A stretch of 64,000 nucleotides of DNA from XYD12-FULL-36-8 sp964391015 (GCA_964391015.1 CAYMKU010000015.1:17682-81681), one strand, 5' to 3'; shown: positions 1 through 8,326, counted from the stretch's first letter. Notes: generated by a model not told the origin, from the sequence alone. Translations and numbers: made by a program.

Positions 1-36
1 AGCAATGTTATGAGGCGTACCTTTTCAATTTAATAA

Positions 37-216
37 TTTATTGTTCCTCAAGATGAAGCAGCATTAGTATTTACTATTGAAATAGTTTCTAGATATGTTG
101 ATTGTAATTTCCGGACACATTTAATATTTAATGCCGGGATAAATCTAGTGGACGGTAAACAAAAAATCATTCATCAAAATTTTATGTTGGACGTTAAATC
201 TTTAATTTCAGCATGA
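37..216 (+). pseudogene. 3' end of an unrecognised gene (partial or frameshifted)
   Basis: After two consecutive in-frame stops at 31-36, 59 codons stay open and end in TGA at 214-216. The translation looks protein-like (mixed hydrophobic and polar, beta-rich), and its stop overlaps the ATG of the next gene as ATGA, the arrangement of translationally coupled genes. No start codon lies near the beginning of the frame, so this is either the tail of a gene broken by a frameshift near position 35 or a chance open frame. I do not recognise the family. Confidence 0.3.
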
Positions 217-1310
217 AAATATTTGTAATTAAAATGACAAAACGAAAACTCCTTAAAGCTGTAAAACGGATTAAAAATTTACCGCATGGAATAAATTTAT
301 TTAGATATGTTTCTAATAAATTCAAATCTTCCATCCTTACAAAAAGAAAAAGCTTGACTGTTGTATATCCATCAGGCATAATGATAGAACTTACTAATCA
401 TTGTAATATTAAGTGTATTACTTGTGCGCGTGAATATGCGTTTGGAGAGAAGATGGATAAGGGGTATATGGATTTTGAAATGTACAAAAAAATAATTGAC
501 GAAGTTTATCCTTATGTTGATTCAATAGGATTAACAGGATTAGGTGAGACGTTTCTTTACAAACATTTTACTGAAGCGGTAGATTACATTAGGAGTAAAA
601 GCAAGGGGATTATCATCTCATGTTCAATCAATGCGCATTTGAAAAATAGTGTTGAGATTGCACAAACTGTCATTAACAAAATTGATACGATTCAAATTTC
701 AATTGATGGAATAGGAGAAGTTTATAACGCAGTCAGGAAAAAAGCTGATTACAATTTCTTTCTTGAGAATGTTAAACTGATTGTCGCTGTCGCTAAGAAT
801 TCTTCAACCGATATTATGTTTAACATGGTTGTATTAAAAGAGAATTATCATCAAATGTCGGATATGCTTCTGTTAGCAGATGAACTTTGTGTTAAATATT
901 TGAATATTATCCCAATGAATATTGTCTCCCGGACTGATCTTGATATTTCTTATTATAAATTTTTTCAATCGGAAGATTTTAAGAAGGAATATTTTAAGAC
1001 AAAAGATTTGGCAAAAAGCTATCCAAATGTAGAGTTAACATTTTATGATTTTGAATCACCCGCAAGTTTTAAGAAATGCCGCTTCATGTGGAATTACTTT
1101 TACGTTACGTGGGACGGATTTGTGCCGCCTTGCTGTGCAAAGCCATTTCCTAAAGAAAAGAATTTTGGAAGTGTATTCTCTGATAAGTTAATTGATGTTT
1201 TAAATGCACAAGATTTTCAGAATTTCAGAAAAGATTGGCTGGATGAGAGAAACCCTGAGTTTTGTGATAAGTGTTTTAATATTTATCTTGAATCTATTTA
1301 CGGAGAATAA
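213..1310 (+). CDS. radical SAM/SPASM protein
   Basis: This 365-residue protein has a radical SAM core whose CxxxCxxC cluster motif is C64, C68 and C71, ready to bind the SAM-cleaving [4Fe-4S] cluster. The C-terminal third has the Cys pattern of a SPASM domain (a CR..W segment, then PPCC, then a closing CDKC), expected to hold auxiliary Fe-S clusters. The first 55 residues are basic and may be amphipathic. Related proteins with this layout often sit in polysaccharide or lipid loci, and two relatives occur in this window at 19.7 and 62 kb. The substrate cannot be predicted. An ATG at 234 (residue 8) is an alternative start. The gene is convergent with the phosphatase that follows. Confidence 0.85.
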   Translation: MKIFVIKMTKRKLLKAVKRIKNLPHGINLFRYVSNKFKSSILTKRKSLTVVYPSGIMIELTNHCNIKCITCAREYAFGEKMDKGYMDFEMYKKIIDEVYPYVDSIGLTGLGETFLYKHFTEAVDYIRSKSKGIIISCSINAHLKNSVEIAQTVINKIDTIQISIDGIGEVYNAVRKKADYNFFLENVKLIVAVAKNSSTDIMFNMVVLKENYHQMSDMLLLADELCVKYLNIIPMNIVSRTDLDISYYKFFQSEDFKKEYFKTKDLAKSYPNVELTFYDFESPASFKKCRFMWNYFYVTWDGFVPPCCAKPFPKEKNFGSVFSDKLIDVLNAQDFQNFRKDWLDERNPEFCDKCFNIYLESIYGE

Positions 1311-1352
1311 GAAAACCTCCAAAGTTATAGTTAAAGACCTCGAAAGTTTTAG

Positions 1353-2447
1353 TTATTTCTTTTTCAATATTACAAACGACAAATCATCATTGGCTTTTGC
1401 TTCACCGCGAAATAAATCAACTTCAAGCAGAATTTTCTTCCCCAATTCTTGTGCGGTTAAATTCCGGTTAGTTTTAATCAAGCTGAAAAACTTTTCACGT
1501 CCGAAGAATTGATTGTATTCGTTTATAGATTCAATTACTCCATCTGAATATGCTACAAATATATCCTCAGTACTAAGTTCTATTTTTATATCACTGTAAT
1601 TAGCATTCTCCATTAATCCTAAAGCAGCTTCACCTTTTGGGAGTTCAGCAAGACTGTCTTTATTAATAACGAGTGGAGGGAAGTGTCCAGCATTTACAAA
1701 TTTAATTTGATTTGAGCTGGGCGAAATTTCTAAATAGATCATTGAAGCAAAAAGATTTGGTAAGCTATCACGGTGAAAAACATGGTTAGTCTTTTTTGCC
1801 AACTCTGAAGCTTTTGGTGAGTCTTCTGCAATTGCCCTAATGGTTGCTTGAAGTTTTGCAGTGAGTAAAGCAGCACTCAAACCTTTACCTGCAACATCGG
1901 CAATAGTTATTGCAATTCTGTCATCGCTGATTTTTAGAAAGTCAACAAGATCGCCGCTTACATCATTAGCTGAACGAGTGAAAAGCATTACATCCCATCC
2001 ATCAACCGATGGATTTTCAGGTGGCATTAATGCTCGTTGAACTTTCTGTCCTTCTTCAAGTTCGCTTCTTGCAATCAATTTATCCTTTAGCTCAAGAATT
2101 AGAACGAACAGAATCATAAGACCACCAAGAAATGCGTCATTTGATGAAATGCTTTGTCCATCAACGCGAACTGTTTTTCCTATAAGAAGTAAAATAGTTC
2201 CAAGTAGTACAAAGAATCTTCTCAAGGGTGTTAAATGAAAGTATGCACTTTTTATTAAGTACCAGAATTGCCAAAAGAATCTCTTTAAGCCAGAAACTTC
2301 CTGTACACGCTTCTTTTGTTCCTCGTTGAGATAAAAATCCTTAAGATCCTTTAATTCCCTTTTAATATCTTTCTTGAACTTTATCTGCTTGATATCATCA
2401 AAAATATTCCCCCGATTGGATCTTTGAGAATTGTAGTTTTCATTCAT
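1353..2447 (-). CDS. membrane-anchored PP2C-type (SpoIIE) serine phosphatase
   Basis: An N-terminal charged region is followed by two hydrophobic membrane segments and then a SpoIIE/RsbU-like PPM phosphatase domain. Recognisable blocks are VSGDLVDF and IADVAGKG (metal-binding aspartates), NAGHFPPL, AYSDGVIES, and the C-terminal ANDDLSFV. Such proteins dephosphorylate anti-sigma-factor antagonists in partner-switching cascades; no antagonist or anti-sigma gene is adjacent, so the target is unknown. The frame extends 39 codons further upstream to 2564, but that stretch overlaps an intergenic repeat and reads poorly as protein, so I place the start at the ATG at 2447 (364 residues). Confidence 0.85.
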   Translation of the reverse strand: MNENYNSQRSNRGNIFDDIKQIKFKKDIKRELKDLKDFYLNEEQKKRVQEVSGLKRFFWQFWYLIKSAYFHLTPLRRFFVLLGTILLLIGKTVRVDGQSISSNDAFLGGLMILFVLILELKDKLIARSELEEGQKVQRALMPPENPSVDGWDVMLFTRSANDVSGDLVDFLKISDDRIAITIADVAGKGLSAALLTAKLQATIRAIAEDSPKASELAKKTNHVFHRDSLPNLFASMIYLEISPSSNQIKFVNAGHFPPLVINKDSLAELPKGEAALGLMENANYSDIKIELSTEDIFVAYSDGVIESINEYNQFFGREKFFSLIKTNRNLTAQELGKKILLEVDLFRGEAKANDDLSFVILKKK

Positions 2448-2528
2448 GGTTAAAACATAACGATTCGGTCTGTGTTTTTCAATATTTGATTGATGAGCGG
2501 TAGATTTAACATCATAAGATAAAGTCAA

Positions 2529-2633
2529 TAGCACACAGATGACATTGATATTACAGATTAACACAGGTTGAAATCAATGAAAATCAGTCAAACATGTCCG
2601 CCTCTGCAGGTCTGTGTTACCAGTGCGCCATTC
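2529..2633. repeat. dispersed intergenic repeat-like element
   Basis: This stretch alternates short motifs such as cacacagatga, acagattaacacagg, aatcaatgaaaatcag and tctgtgtta. It resembles the 'acagattaacacagat...aaatcagtg' intergenic repeats seen in many environmental bacterial genomes. It lies between the divergent phosphatase and hpnC genes and reaches into the extended frame of the phosphatase. Only one copy was found in the window, so the repeat status rests on recalled resemblance. Confidence 0.4.
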
Positions 2634-2684
2634 ATTTTTGATTTTATGGATTCAGGATTTACTTTGTTAATTTTCATTTATTAA

Positions 2685-3542
2685 ATGGAAAATGATTCTT
2701 TAGAAATATCATCAGCGTATAAATCGGCATTAGATTTCGCTAAATCCCACAATGAAAACTTCCCGGTTGTATCACTTCTTCTCCCCAAGGAATTGAGGAA
2801 ACATGTTGCAATTATTTACTGGTTTGCAAGAACTGCTGATGATTTTGCAGATGAAGGAAACCTTCAAACAAATCAAAGGTTATATAACTTAGATGAATGT
2901 GAAAATTCTCTCACGAAACTTTTAAAAGGTGAATTCCAATCAGCATATAGTCTTGCACTCAATCAAACAATTAAAGAAAAAAATCTTACACCTAAATTGT
3001 TTTACGATTTGCTGACGGCATTTAAGCAGGACGTTGTAAAGAAGCGATACAATGATTTTAATGATGTACTTGATTACTGCAGACATTCAGCAAACCCGGT
3101 TGGCAGATTGATGCTTGAATTATTTAATACCCGAAGCGAGGAAGCTTTTAACTATTCAGATAAAATTTGCACTGCTCTCCAGCTGACAAATTTTTATCAG
3201 GATATTGAAGTTGATTATCAAAAGAGAAGGATTTATTTCCCGCAGGATGAGATGAAACGATTCAATGTAAATGAAAACATCTTTGCTGAAAAAGAAAATA
3301 ATATTAACTTGAAGCAGCTTTTGAAATATAATATTGACCGCACCCAAAAAATGTTTGATGAAGGAAAAAATCTGTTAAGATTTTTGAACGGCAGATTAAA
3401 GTTTGAAATTAAATGGTCAATACTTGGTGGCGAAGCAATTTTGCAAAGAATTAGGAACAATGATTACAACATCTTTAGCGCTCGTCCGAAATTGACAAGA
3501 ACAGATCTTGGTGTTTTATTTATAAAGTCATTTTTAACTTAA
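2685..3542 (+). CDS. hpnC: HpnC, hydroxysqualene synthase
   Basis: A trans-isoprenyl diphosphate synthase of the squalene/phytoene synthase family, 285 residues, the usual length for HpnC. In the established three-enzyme route, HpnD joins two farnesyl diphosphates to presqualene diphosphate, HpnC converts that to hydroxysqualene, and HpnE reduces it to squalene. The first Asp-rich motif is visible as TADDFADE (D52, D53, D56) and the second as FYQDIEVD (D173, D177), followed by the RRIYFPQDE block typical of the family. The TAA stop overlaps the ATG of hpnD. The order hpnC-hpnD-hpnE supports the assignment between two similar paralogues. Confidence 0.92.
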   Translation: MENDSLEISSAYKSALDFAKSHNENFPVVSLLLPKELRKHVAIIYWFARTADDFADEGNLQTNQRLYNLDECENSLTKLLKGEFQSAYSLALNQTIKEKNLTPKLFYDLLTAFKQDVVKKRYNDFNDVLDYCRHSANPVGRLMLELFNTRSEEAFNYSDKICTALQLTNFYQDIEVDYQKRRIYFPQDEMKRFNVNENIFAEKENNINLKQLLKYNIDRTQKMFDEGKNLLRFLNGRLKFEIKWSILGGEAILQRIRNNDYNIFSARPKLTRTDLGVLFIKSFLT

Positions 3543-4384
3543 TGATGGAATCGGCAAAAAATATCGCAAAGAAAAGTAAGAGCAGCTTTTACTATGCTTT
3601 TAATCTTTTGCCCGCACCAAAGCGCGATGCAATGAATACTGTTTATGCGTTTTGCAGAGAGACTGACGATATAATTGACAACAATGCTGACTCAGATGAT
3701 TTAAAATATGAAAAACTCCATAAGTGGCGCATCGAACTTGAAAAATCAATTAAAGGCAATTCAAATTATTCCTTGCTGAACAAGCTTGGTACAACCATTT
3801 CTCAGTTTAACATTCCTCTCGATCCTTTCTTCGATCTTCTGAAAGGAATGGAAATGGATTTACAGACTAACCGTTATCTCACTTTTGACGATTTGAAAAT
3901 TTATTGTTACAGAGTTGCGTCAACTGTTGGATTGATGTGCATAGAGATATTTGGTTACAAGAATAAATCAACAAAAGATTTTGCAATTGATCTCGGTATT
4001 GCGCTTCAGCTTACAAATATTTTGCGTGATGTTAAAAAGGATTCACAAGCAGGCAGAATCTATCTCCCGCAGAAAGATTTGCAAAAGTTTAATTACAGCG
4101 AAGCTGATTTAGTCAACAATATTTACAACCAGAATTTTATTGACTTGATGAAATACGAGTCAGACATTGCCCAAAAATATTTTGATAATGCAACACGCGA
4201 TCTCGATATGGATGATAAGCCCTCGATGTTTGCTGCGCGGGCGATGCAGCATATTTATTTCAAGCTGCTGCAAAAAATTATTGATGCTGAGTACAATGTT
4301 TATCAGAAAAACATTAAAGTCTCTAATCTTGAAAAGGTTGGTATATCGCTTGGAGTTTGGGCTAAGTACAGCTTAGTTTATTGA
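3542..4384 (+). CDS. hpnD: HpnD, presqualene diphosphate synthase
   Basis: Second squalene/phytoene synthase-family protein in the operon, 280 residues. It should condense two farnesyl diphosphate molecules to presqualene diphosphate. Both Mg-binding Asp motifs are present: RETDDIID (D42, D43, D46) and NILRDVKKD (D163, D167), followed by the AGRIYLPQ block. It starts on the hpnC stop (TAATG), and a second ATG immediately follows at 3545. It ends in TGATG shared with hpnE, so the three genes are almost certainly cotranscribed and translationally coupled. Confidence 0.92.
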   Translation: MMESAKNIAKKSKSSFYYAFNLLPAPKRDAMNTVYAFCRETDDIIDNNADSDDLKYEKLHKWRIELEKSIKGNSNYSLLNKLGTTISQFNIPLDPFFDLLKGMEMDLQTNRYLTFDDLKIYCYRVASTVGLMCIEIFGYKNKSTKDFAIDLGIALQLTNILRDVKKDSQAGRIYLPQKDLQKFNYSEADLVNNIYNQNFIDLMKYESDIAQKYFDNATRDLDMDDKPSMFAARAMQHIYFKLLQKIIDAEYNVYQKNIKVSNLEKVGISLGVWAKYSLVY

Positions 4385-5808
4385 TGAAAAAATGTATTGT
4401 TATCGGGGGAGGATTCGCAGGACTCACCGCTTCAGCTTACCTTACTAATGCCGGAATAAATGTTGGATTGATTGAAGCATCTCCAAAACTTGGGGGAAGA
4501 GCTTATTCCTTTTTGCACAAAGAGACAAGCACAATTGTGGATAACGGACAGCACATTTTGCTCGGCTGTTACGATTATACTTTAAATTTTCTCTCACTGA
4601 TTGGAGCACAGGATAAAGTTCAATTTCAAGAAAAAATGAAAGTGAACTTTCTAAAACCAAATTTTGATCTTCACGAATTAAAATCATCTTCGCTGCCGTA
4701 TCCATTTAATTTTTTAAGTGCGCTTCTAAAATTTACAGCCGTAACTTTTCACGAAAGATTATCAATTCTCCGCTTATTTCTTAAACTGCCTTTTCTTGCA
4801 AAACGTGATTTAGAAAAAATATCGGTAAATGAATTTTTGATTAAAGAAAATCAAAATGAAAATGTTAAGAAAGCATTTTGGGAAATTTTGTGTGTTGGTG
4901 CGCTGAATACGGGACTTGAAAAGGCATCTGCAAAAATGCTTGCTGATATTTTGAAAATAATTTTTCTCAAAGGAAGCAGCGGCTCAAGAATGGTCTTTCC
5001 TAAAGCAGGATTGAGCGAAATGTACTGTGAATCAGCAAAGCAATTCATTGAACAAAAAGGAGGGATGGTTTCGCTCTCAGAAAAAGTTGAAGAAATTAAG
5101 GTTGAAAAGGGAAGAGCAGCAGAAATCAGTACGAATAAACGGACAATAACGGATTTTGATTTTGTTATTTGTGCTGTTCCGTTTTTTGCTTTGGAGAAGA
5201 TAGTAATGTCGTTAGAGTCCAGCCGTCATTCCGAACTTGTTTCGGAATCTAAGTTTAGAAGTGATGACACAAGGGAGATGCTGAAACAAGTTCAGCATGA
5301 CATTTCTCTTTCAGCCGTCCAATCATTCAATCATTCAATCATCCAACCATTCAATCATTCAACCATTCAATCATTTACTCCCCGTTACTCCTCGATTCTT
5401 AACGTTCATGTTTGGCTAAAGGAAAATAAGTTCGGAAATAATTTTTACGGATTGATCGGTTCGAAACTTCATTGGGTTTTTAGTCATACCACTAATCTTA
5501 ACTGTGTAATAAGCGATGCAGATTATCTAATGAACTTATCCGATGATGAAATTATGAATTTAATTTATTCTGAGCTTGAAAAATATTTGCGGATTACAAG
5601 ACAAGAGATAACCAATCATTTAATCCTTAAAGAAAAACGTGCAACGTTCATTCCCTCAAGAGAAATTCTTTACAATCGTCCTAATACCGAAACGGAAATC
5701 ATAAATCTTTTTCTTGCCGGTGATTGGGTGAATACAGGACTTCCCTCAACAATTGAAAGTGCAGTTAAGAGTGGAAGTGTTGCAGCCCAAGCGGTTGCTG
5801 GTAATTAA
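4384..5808 (+). CDS. hpnE: HpnE, FAD-dependent hydroxysqualene dehydroxylase with repeat insertion
   Basis: Flavoprotein of the phytoene desaturase-like amine oxidase family that reduces hydroxysqualene to squalene. The N-terminus has the FAD Rossmann motif IGGGFAG, and the C-terminus has the FAD-closing block LAGDWVNTGLPSTIESAV. I start at the ATG overlapping the hpnD stop rather than the TTG at 4381. At 474 residues it is about 50 longer than I expect for the family. The excess is a segment at about residues 281-335 that looks foreign: a palindromic repeat translated as RHSELVSES...MLKQVQHD, then Q/N/H/S-rich sequence from seven 8-bp tandem units. The conserved frame resumes at SSILNVHVW. 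The insertion falls between structural blocks, so the enzyme may still fold. Confidence 0.9.
   Translation: MKKCIVIGGGFAGLTASAYLTNAGINVGLIEASPKLGGRAYSFLHKETSTIVDNGQHILLGCYDYTLNFLSLIGAQDKVQFQEKMKVNFLKPNFDLHELKSSSLPYPFNFLSALLKFTAVTFHERLSILRLFLKLPFLAKRDLEKISVNEFLIKENQNENVKKAFWEILCVGALNTGLEKASAKMLADILKIIFLKGSSGSRMVFPKAGLSEMYCESAKQFIEQKGGMVSLSEKVEEIKVEKGRAAEISTNKRTITDFDFVICAVPFFALEKIVMSLESSRHSELVSESKFRSDDTREMLKQVQHDISLSAVQSFNHSIIQPFNHSTIQSFTPRYSSILNVHVWLKENKFGNNFYGLIGSKLHWVFSHTTNLNCVISDADYLMNLSDDEIMNLIYSELEKYLRITRQEITNHLILKEKRATFIPSREILYNRPNTETEIINLFLAGDWVNTGLPSTIESAVKSGSVAAQAVAGN
5225..5301. repeat. palindromic repeat inserted in frame within hpnE
   Basis: A 77-bp element with three levels of symmetry. 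The left half is a hairpin (attccgaa, 5-nt loop, ttcggaat; 5228-5248). The right half is another (atgctgaa, loop acaag, ttcagcat; 5278-5298). The two ends are also inverted copies of each other: 5225-5239 matches the reverse complement of 5287-5301 at 12 of 15 positions. The translated form (HSELVSES...LKQVQHD) is one I recall from many genomes as a dispersed palindromic element, comparable in behaviour to Rickettsia palindromic elements that insert in frame. Confidence 0.75.
5320..5375. repeat. seven-unit 8-bp tandem repeat in hpnE
   Basis: Seven contiguous units of caatcatt: four exact (units 1, 2, 5, 7) and three with one substitution each (caatcatc, caaccatt, caaccatt). The tract sits inside the hpnE reading frame directly after the palindromic element. 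Because 8 is not a multiple of 3, gain or loss of one unit would shift the frame of the last third of hpnE. Confidence 0.85.
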
Positions 5809-5868
5809 AAGATAATATCCGGTAACTGGCATCTGGTATCGGTATCTAGAAACCAATTCACAAAGCAG

Positions 5869-6599
5869 ACATGTCATTGTTTTACTCTAAGACCTCATGT
5901 TACTTTAGCTAAATATCTGTTTACACTTATTCGATAGCCACTCGATTTTGCTTCCTCCCGACTTAATATTATCTCATTCCCAAATACAATTGCTCCCACT
6001 CACATTAATTAGGTTAAATATCTGTTTGCTTTTGCTTCATATCTAAATCCTTTTGTTAGATATCATGTGATATTAAGCAAGTGTAAAGGGATATGCTGTG
6101 AGTGCAAACAGATATGGAGCTTGTGTAAAAGGATATGCTGTGAGTGTAAACAGATATGGAGCTTGTGCAAAAGGATATGCTGTGAGTGTAAACGGATATG
6201 GAGCTTGTGCAAAAGGATATCTTGTGAGTGTAAACAGATATGGAGCTTGTGTAAAAGGATATGTTGTGAGAGTAAACAGATGTGAAGCTTGTGCAAAAGG
6301 ATATGTTGTGAGTGTAAACAGATACCAAGCAAGAGTAAATGGATATTTTGTGACATCAAACAGATAGTAAGCAAGAGTAAATAGATACCTTGTGACATCA
6401 AACAGATACCAAGCAAAAGTAAACAGATACCTTGCTCGAGAAAAGAGATACCAAGCGAAAGTAAAAGGATAGTAAGCTCCAGAAAAAGGATAACGAGCAA
6501 AAGTAAATGGATAATGAGCTCCAGAAAAGAGATAACGAGCGAAAGTAAAAGGAGAATGAGCACCAGAAAAAGGATAATGAGTAAAAGTAACAAGATATG
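5869..6599. repeat. divergent two-arm array of degenerate 21-bp units
   Basis: The right arm (6075-6599) holds 25 contiguous 21-bp units in forward orientation with the core GTAAAnRGATAn and a more variable 9-bp half. Its first dozen units alternate two subtypes, giving a 42-bp higher-order period. The left arm (5869-6057) holds nine units in strict 21-bp phase in the opposite orientation, more diverged. The arms meet at a 17-bp junction (6058-6074) containing the inverted repeat atatca-tg-tgatat centred near 6066. Because 21 is seven codons, frames stay open on both strands (up to 206 codons), but these look like by-products of the repeat. There are no unique spacers, so it is not a CRISPR array. 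Function unknown; iteron-like binding array or phased curved DNA are possibilities. Confidence 0.9.
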
Positions 6600-6723
6600 T
6601 GACATTTTGCGTGATGTAATTAGCTTGGGGAAGTGTGAGCAACATGATTAATCTCACATGTGTTTCTTTATCATGTAGAGCCTGCCGAAGCATGACATTA
6701 ACCAGTGTCCGAATCTTGAACTA

Positions 6724-7488
6724 TTGCTTATAAGAACAACCTTGTTTAAGTTTTATTCACAAACGCCGGAATACTATACAGAAATCGGCGAGTTAACTAA
6801 TAGTTTGGCAATTAATAAAATGAGCATATTTAATAAGAAACAGAAAGTAATTTTGGAAGAATATTGTAGAGAATTTTACGATAAAAATATTCTCAATCCA
6901 ACAATTGCCAATTTGGATGTCAGTGTACCTACTGCAGAGGTATTTAAAAAATCAATCGTCGAGGTTGAACCTTCTTTTTCTAATATCAATACGCAGACAT
7001 TTCTATATGAAATTATTTTGTTACGATTTGAATTATTTGGTTTAGCTTTTCTTCATAAACTTGGTGATAAAAACACTGCTTCACAGACACAATTTACAAG
7101 AGATTATTTAAGAGAAAAAAACAAAGAAGATATTTGGGAAGAATTAGAACAATATAATCAAGCGATCGCTGCTTCAAGTAGATTGAATCAAACTACTGAA
7201 ACAAAAAAAGGTCGTGCCTATTTAGTTTTTTTAGATGGGGTTCGTATGAATTTGTTCGATTTATGGTACAAAAAAGGATTTGATAGTAAATGTGTTGCAC
7301 GTGCAGCTAATAGAGTTATGACTGATGAAGCTTGGAAAAATAAATTAACACACACTTATCTTATGCTAACATTTTGCAAACGACTAGGTCGTGAAATTAA
7401 TGAAGAAGCTCAATTTCGTATTATGGCAATGATAAGTGGTTTTTATAATGGTTCGATAGATTCTTTAAAAAATATTTCTATCGCCTAA
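6724..7488 (+). CDS. unrecognised protein of about 250 residues
   Basis: I do not recognise this protein. It appears soluble and mostly helical, with no signal peptide, membrane segment, Cys cluster or nucleotide-binding motif. Codon content looks like real coding sequence through to the TAA at 7486-7488. The start is uncertain: TTG at 6724 gives 254 residues, the first ATG at 6820 gives 222, and neither has a clear ribosome binding site. It follows the 21-bp array and precedes the DUF2971 gene. Its stop codon lies inside the first arm of an attC-like hairpin, which would fit a gene cassette of accessory origin. Confidence 0.6.
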   Translation: MLIRTTLFKFYSQTPEYYTEIGELTNSLAINKMSIFNKKQKVILEEYCREFYDKNILNPTIANLDVSVPTAEVFKKSIVEVEPSFSNINTQTFLYEIILLRFELFGLAFLHKLGDKNTASQTQFTRDYLREKNKEDIWEELEQYNQAIAASSRLNQTTETKKGRAYLVFLDGVRMNLFDLWYKKGFDSKCVARAANRVMTDEAWKNKLTHTYLMLTFCKRLGREINEEAQFRIMAMISGFYNGSIDSLKNISIA

Positions 7489-7550
7489 CCCACAATTCAA
7501 AGCGACCGCTATCTTCGATGTGGTCGTTTGATATTGTAGCGTTGTTATAA
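7483..7550 (+). other. attC-like imperfect hairpin (candidate integron recombination site)
   Basis: GCCTAAC at 7483-7489 fits the R'' core RYYYAAC. Inside are paired segments acaat/attgt (7492-7496 with 7533-7537), caaa/tttg (7498-7501 with 7527-7530) and cgacc/ggtcg (7503-7507 with 7522-7526), with an unpaired G at 7502 resembling an extrahelical base. GTTATAA at 7544-7550 resembles the R' core GTTRRRY imperfectly. Weak points are unequal spacers (2 versus 6 nt) and the imperfect R'. No integrase gene is in the window. GTTAGCTGG at 7576-7584 is an alternative right end. Confidence 0.3.
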
Positions 7551-7591
7551 TGGGCGGAGCTTTAATTGCAACACCGTTAGCTGGATAAAAA

Positions 7592-8326
7592 ATGTATAAG
7601 TATCACCCAGTATTTGAAGATCCTAAAGATGATAAATTGAAATTATGGAGATATATGGATCTTTCGAAGTATTTCTCTCTTTTAGATAGCTCTTGTTTGT
7701 ATTTCTGTTGTGCTTCAGAATTTCGATCCAGTGAGCATCAATTAAATGATCCATTTGAAGGTTCTTTCCCCAAAATAGAATATGAATACTGGATAAAAGA
7801 ATATGGTGAGAAAAATGTGCATGACATATATAATACATCATCAAAAATTATTTATGTAAACTGCTGGCATTTAAGTGAACATGAATCAATTGCTATGTGG
7901 AAATTATATTCTGAATCAAATAAAGGAATTGCAATCAAAACTAGTATAGCAAACTTTAAAAATTCTTTTGAAAAAACTATTGAGGATATATATGCTGGGA
8001 AAGTACAATATATAGATTATGAAAAAGAACCATATTACAATAATGGTAAGCATCAATATCAATTTGGAAATTTGATGGTTCCCTATATACACAAAAGAAA
8101 CATTTTTGAATATGAAGAAGAATACCGAGCAATCTATAGCGGAAAAGTCCCACAAGATCAAAAAGGTTATGCCATAAAAGTTGATTTAACAAAATTAATA
8201 GAAGAAGTTATTTTAGCCCCATATTTTCCTAATTGGCTGTATGGATTTATAAATAAAATTACAAATAATTATTTATCTAACGTGAAAATAAAAAAATCTA
8301 TTTTTGAGTCTAGACCATACATTTAA
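7592..8326 (+). CDS. DUF2971 family protein
   Basis: A 244-residue soluble protein with the hallmarks of DUF2971: LWRYMDL near the N-terminus, a LNDPFEGSF block, a VNCWHLSEHESIAMWKLYS block followed by KGIAIK, and the C-terminal EYEEEYRAIYS block. The family's biochemical role is not settled; members often lie in accessory or defence-rich regions. The gene is flanked by a perfect 9-bp inverted repeat, GTTAGCTGG at 7576-7584 and CCAGCTAAC at 8331-8339, suggesting it moved as a unit. Start is the first ATG, eight bases after the left repeat. Confidence 0.8.
   Translation: MYKYHPVFEDPKDDKLKLWRYMDLSKYFSLLDSSCLYFCCASEFRSSEHQLNDPFEGSFPKIEYEYWIKEYGEKNVHDIYNTSSKIIYVNCWHLSEHESIAMWKLYSESNKGIAIKTSIANFKNSFEKTIEDIYAGKVQYIDYEKEPYYNNGKHQYQFGNLMVPYIHKRNIFEYEEEYRAIYSGKVPQDQKGYAIKVDLTKLIEEVILAPYFPNWLYGFINKITNNYLSNVKIKKSIFESRPYI

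Noticed and set aside
5869..6599. CRISPR array.
   Set aside because: Units are contiguous with no unique spacers, diverge gradually and invert at the centre, and no cas gene is present.
6063..6693. Open frames of 61-206 codons on both strands across the 21-bp array.
   Set aside because: A 21-bp unit is seven codons, so any frame without a stop in the unit stays open on either strand. The overlapping frames have no ribosome binding sites and look like by-products of the repeat.
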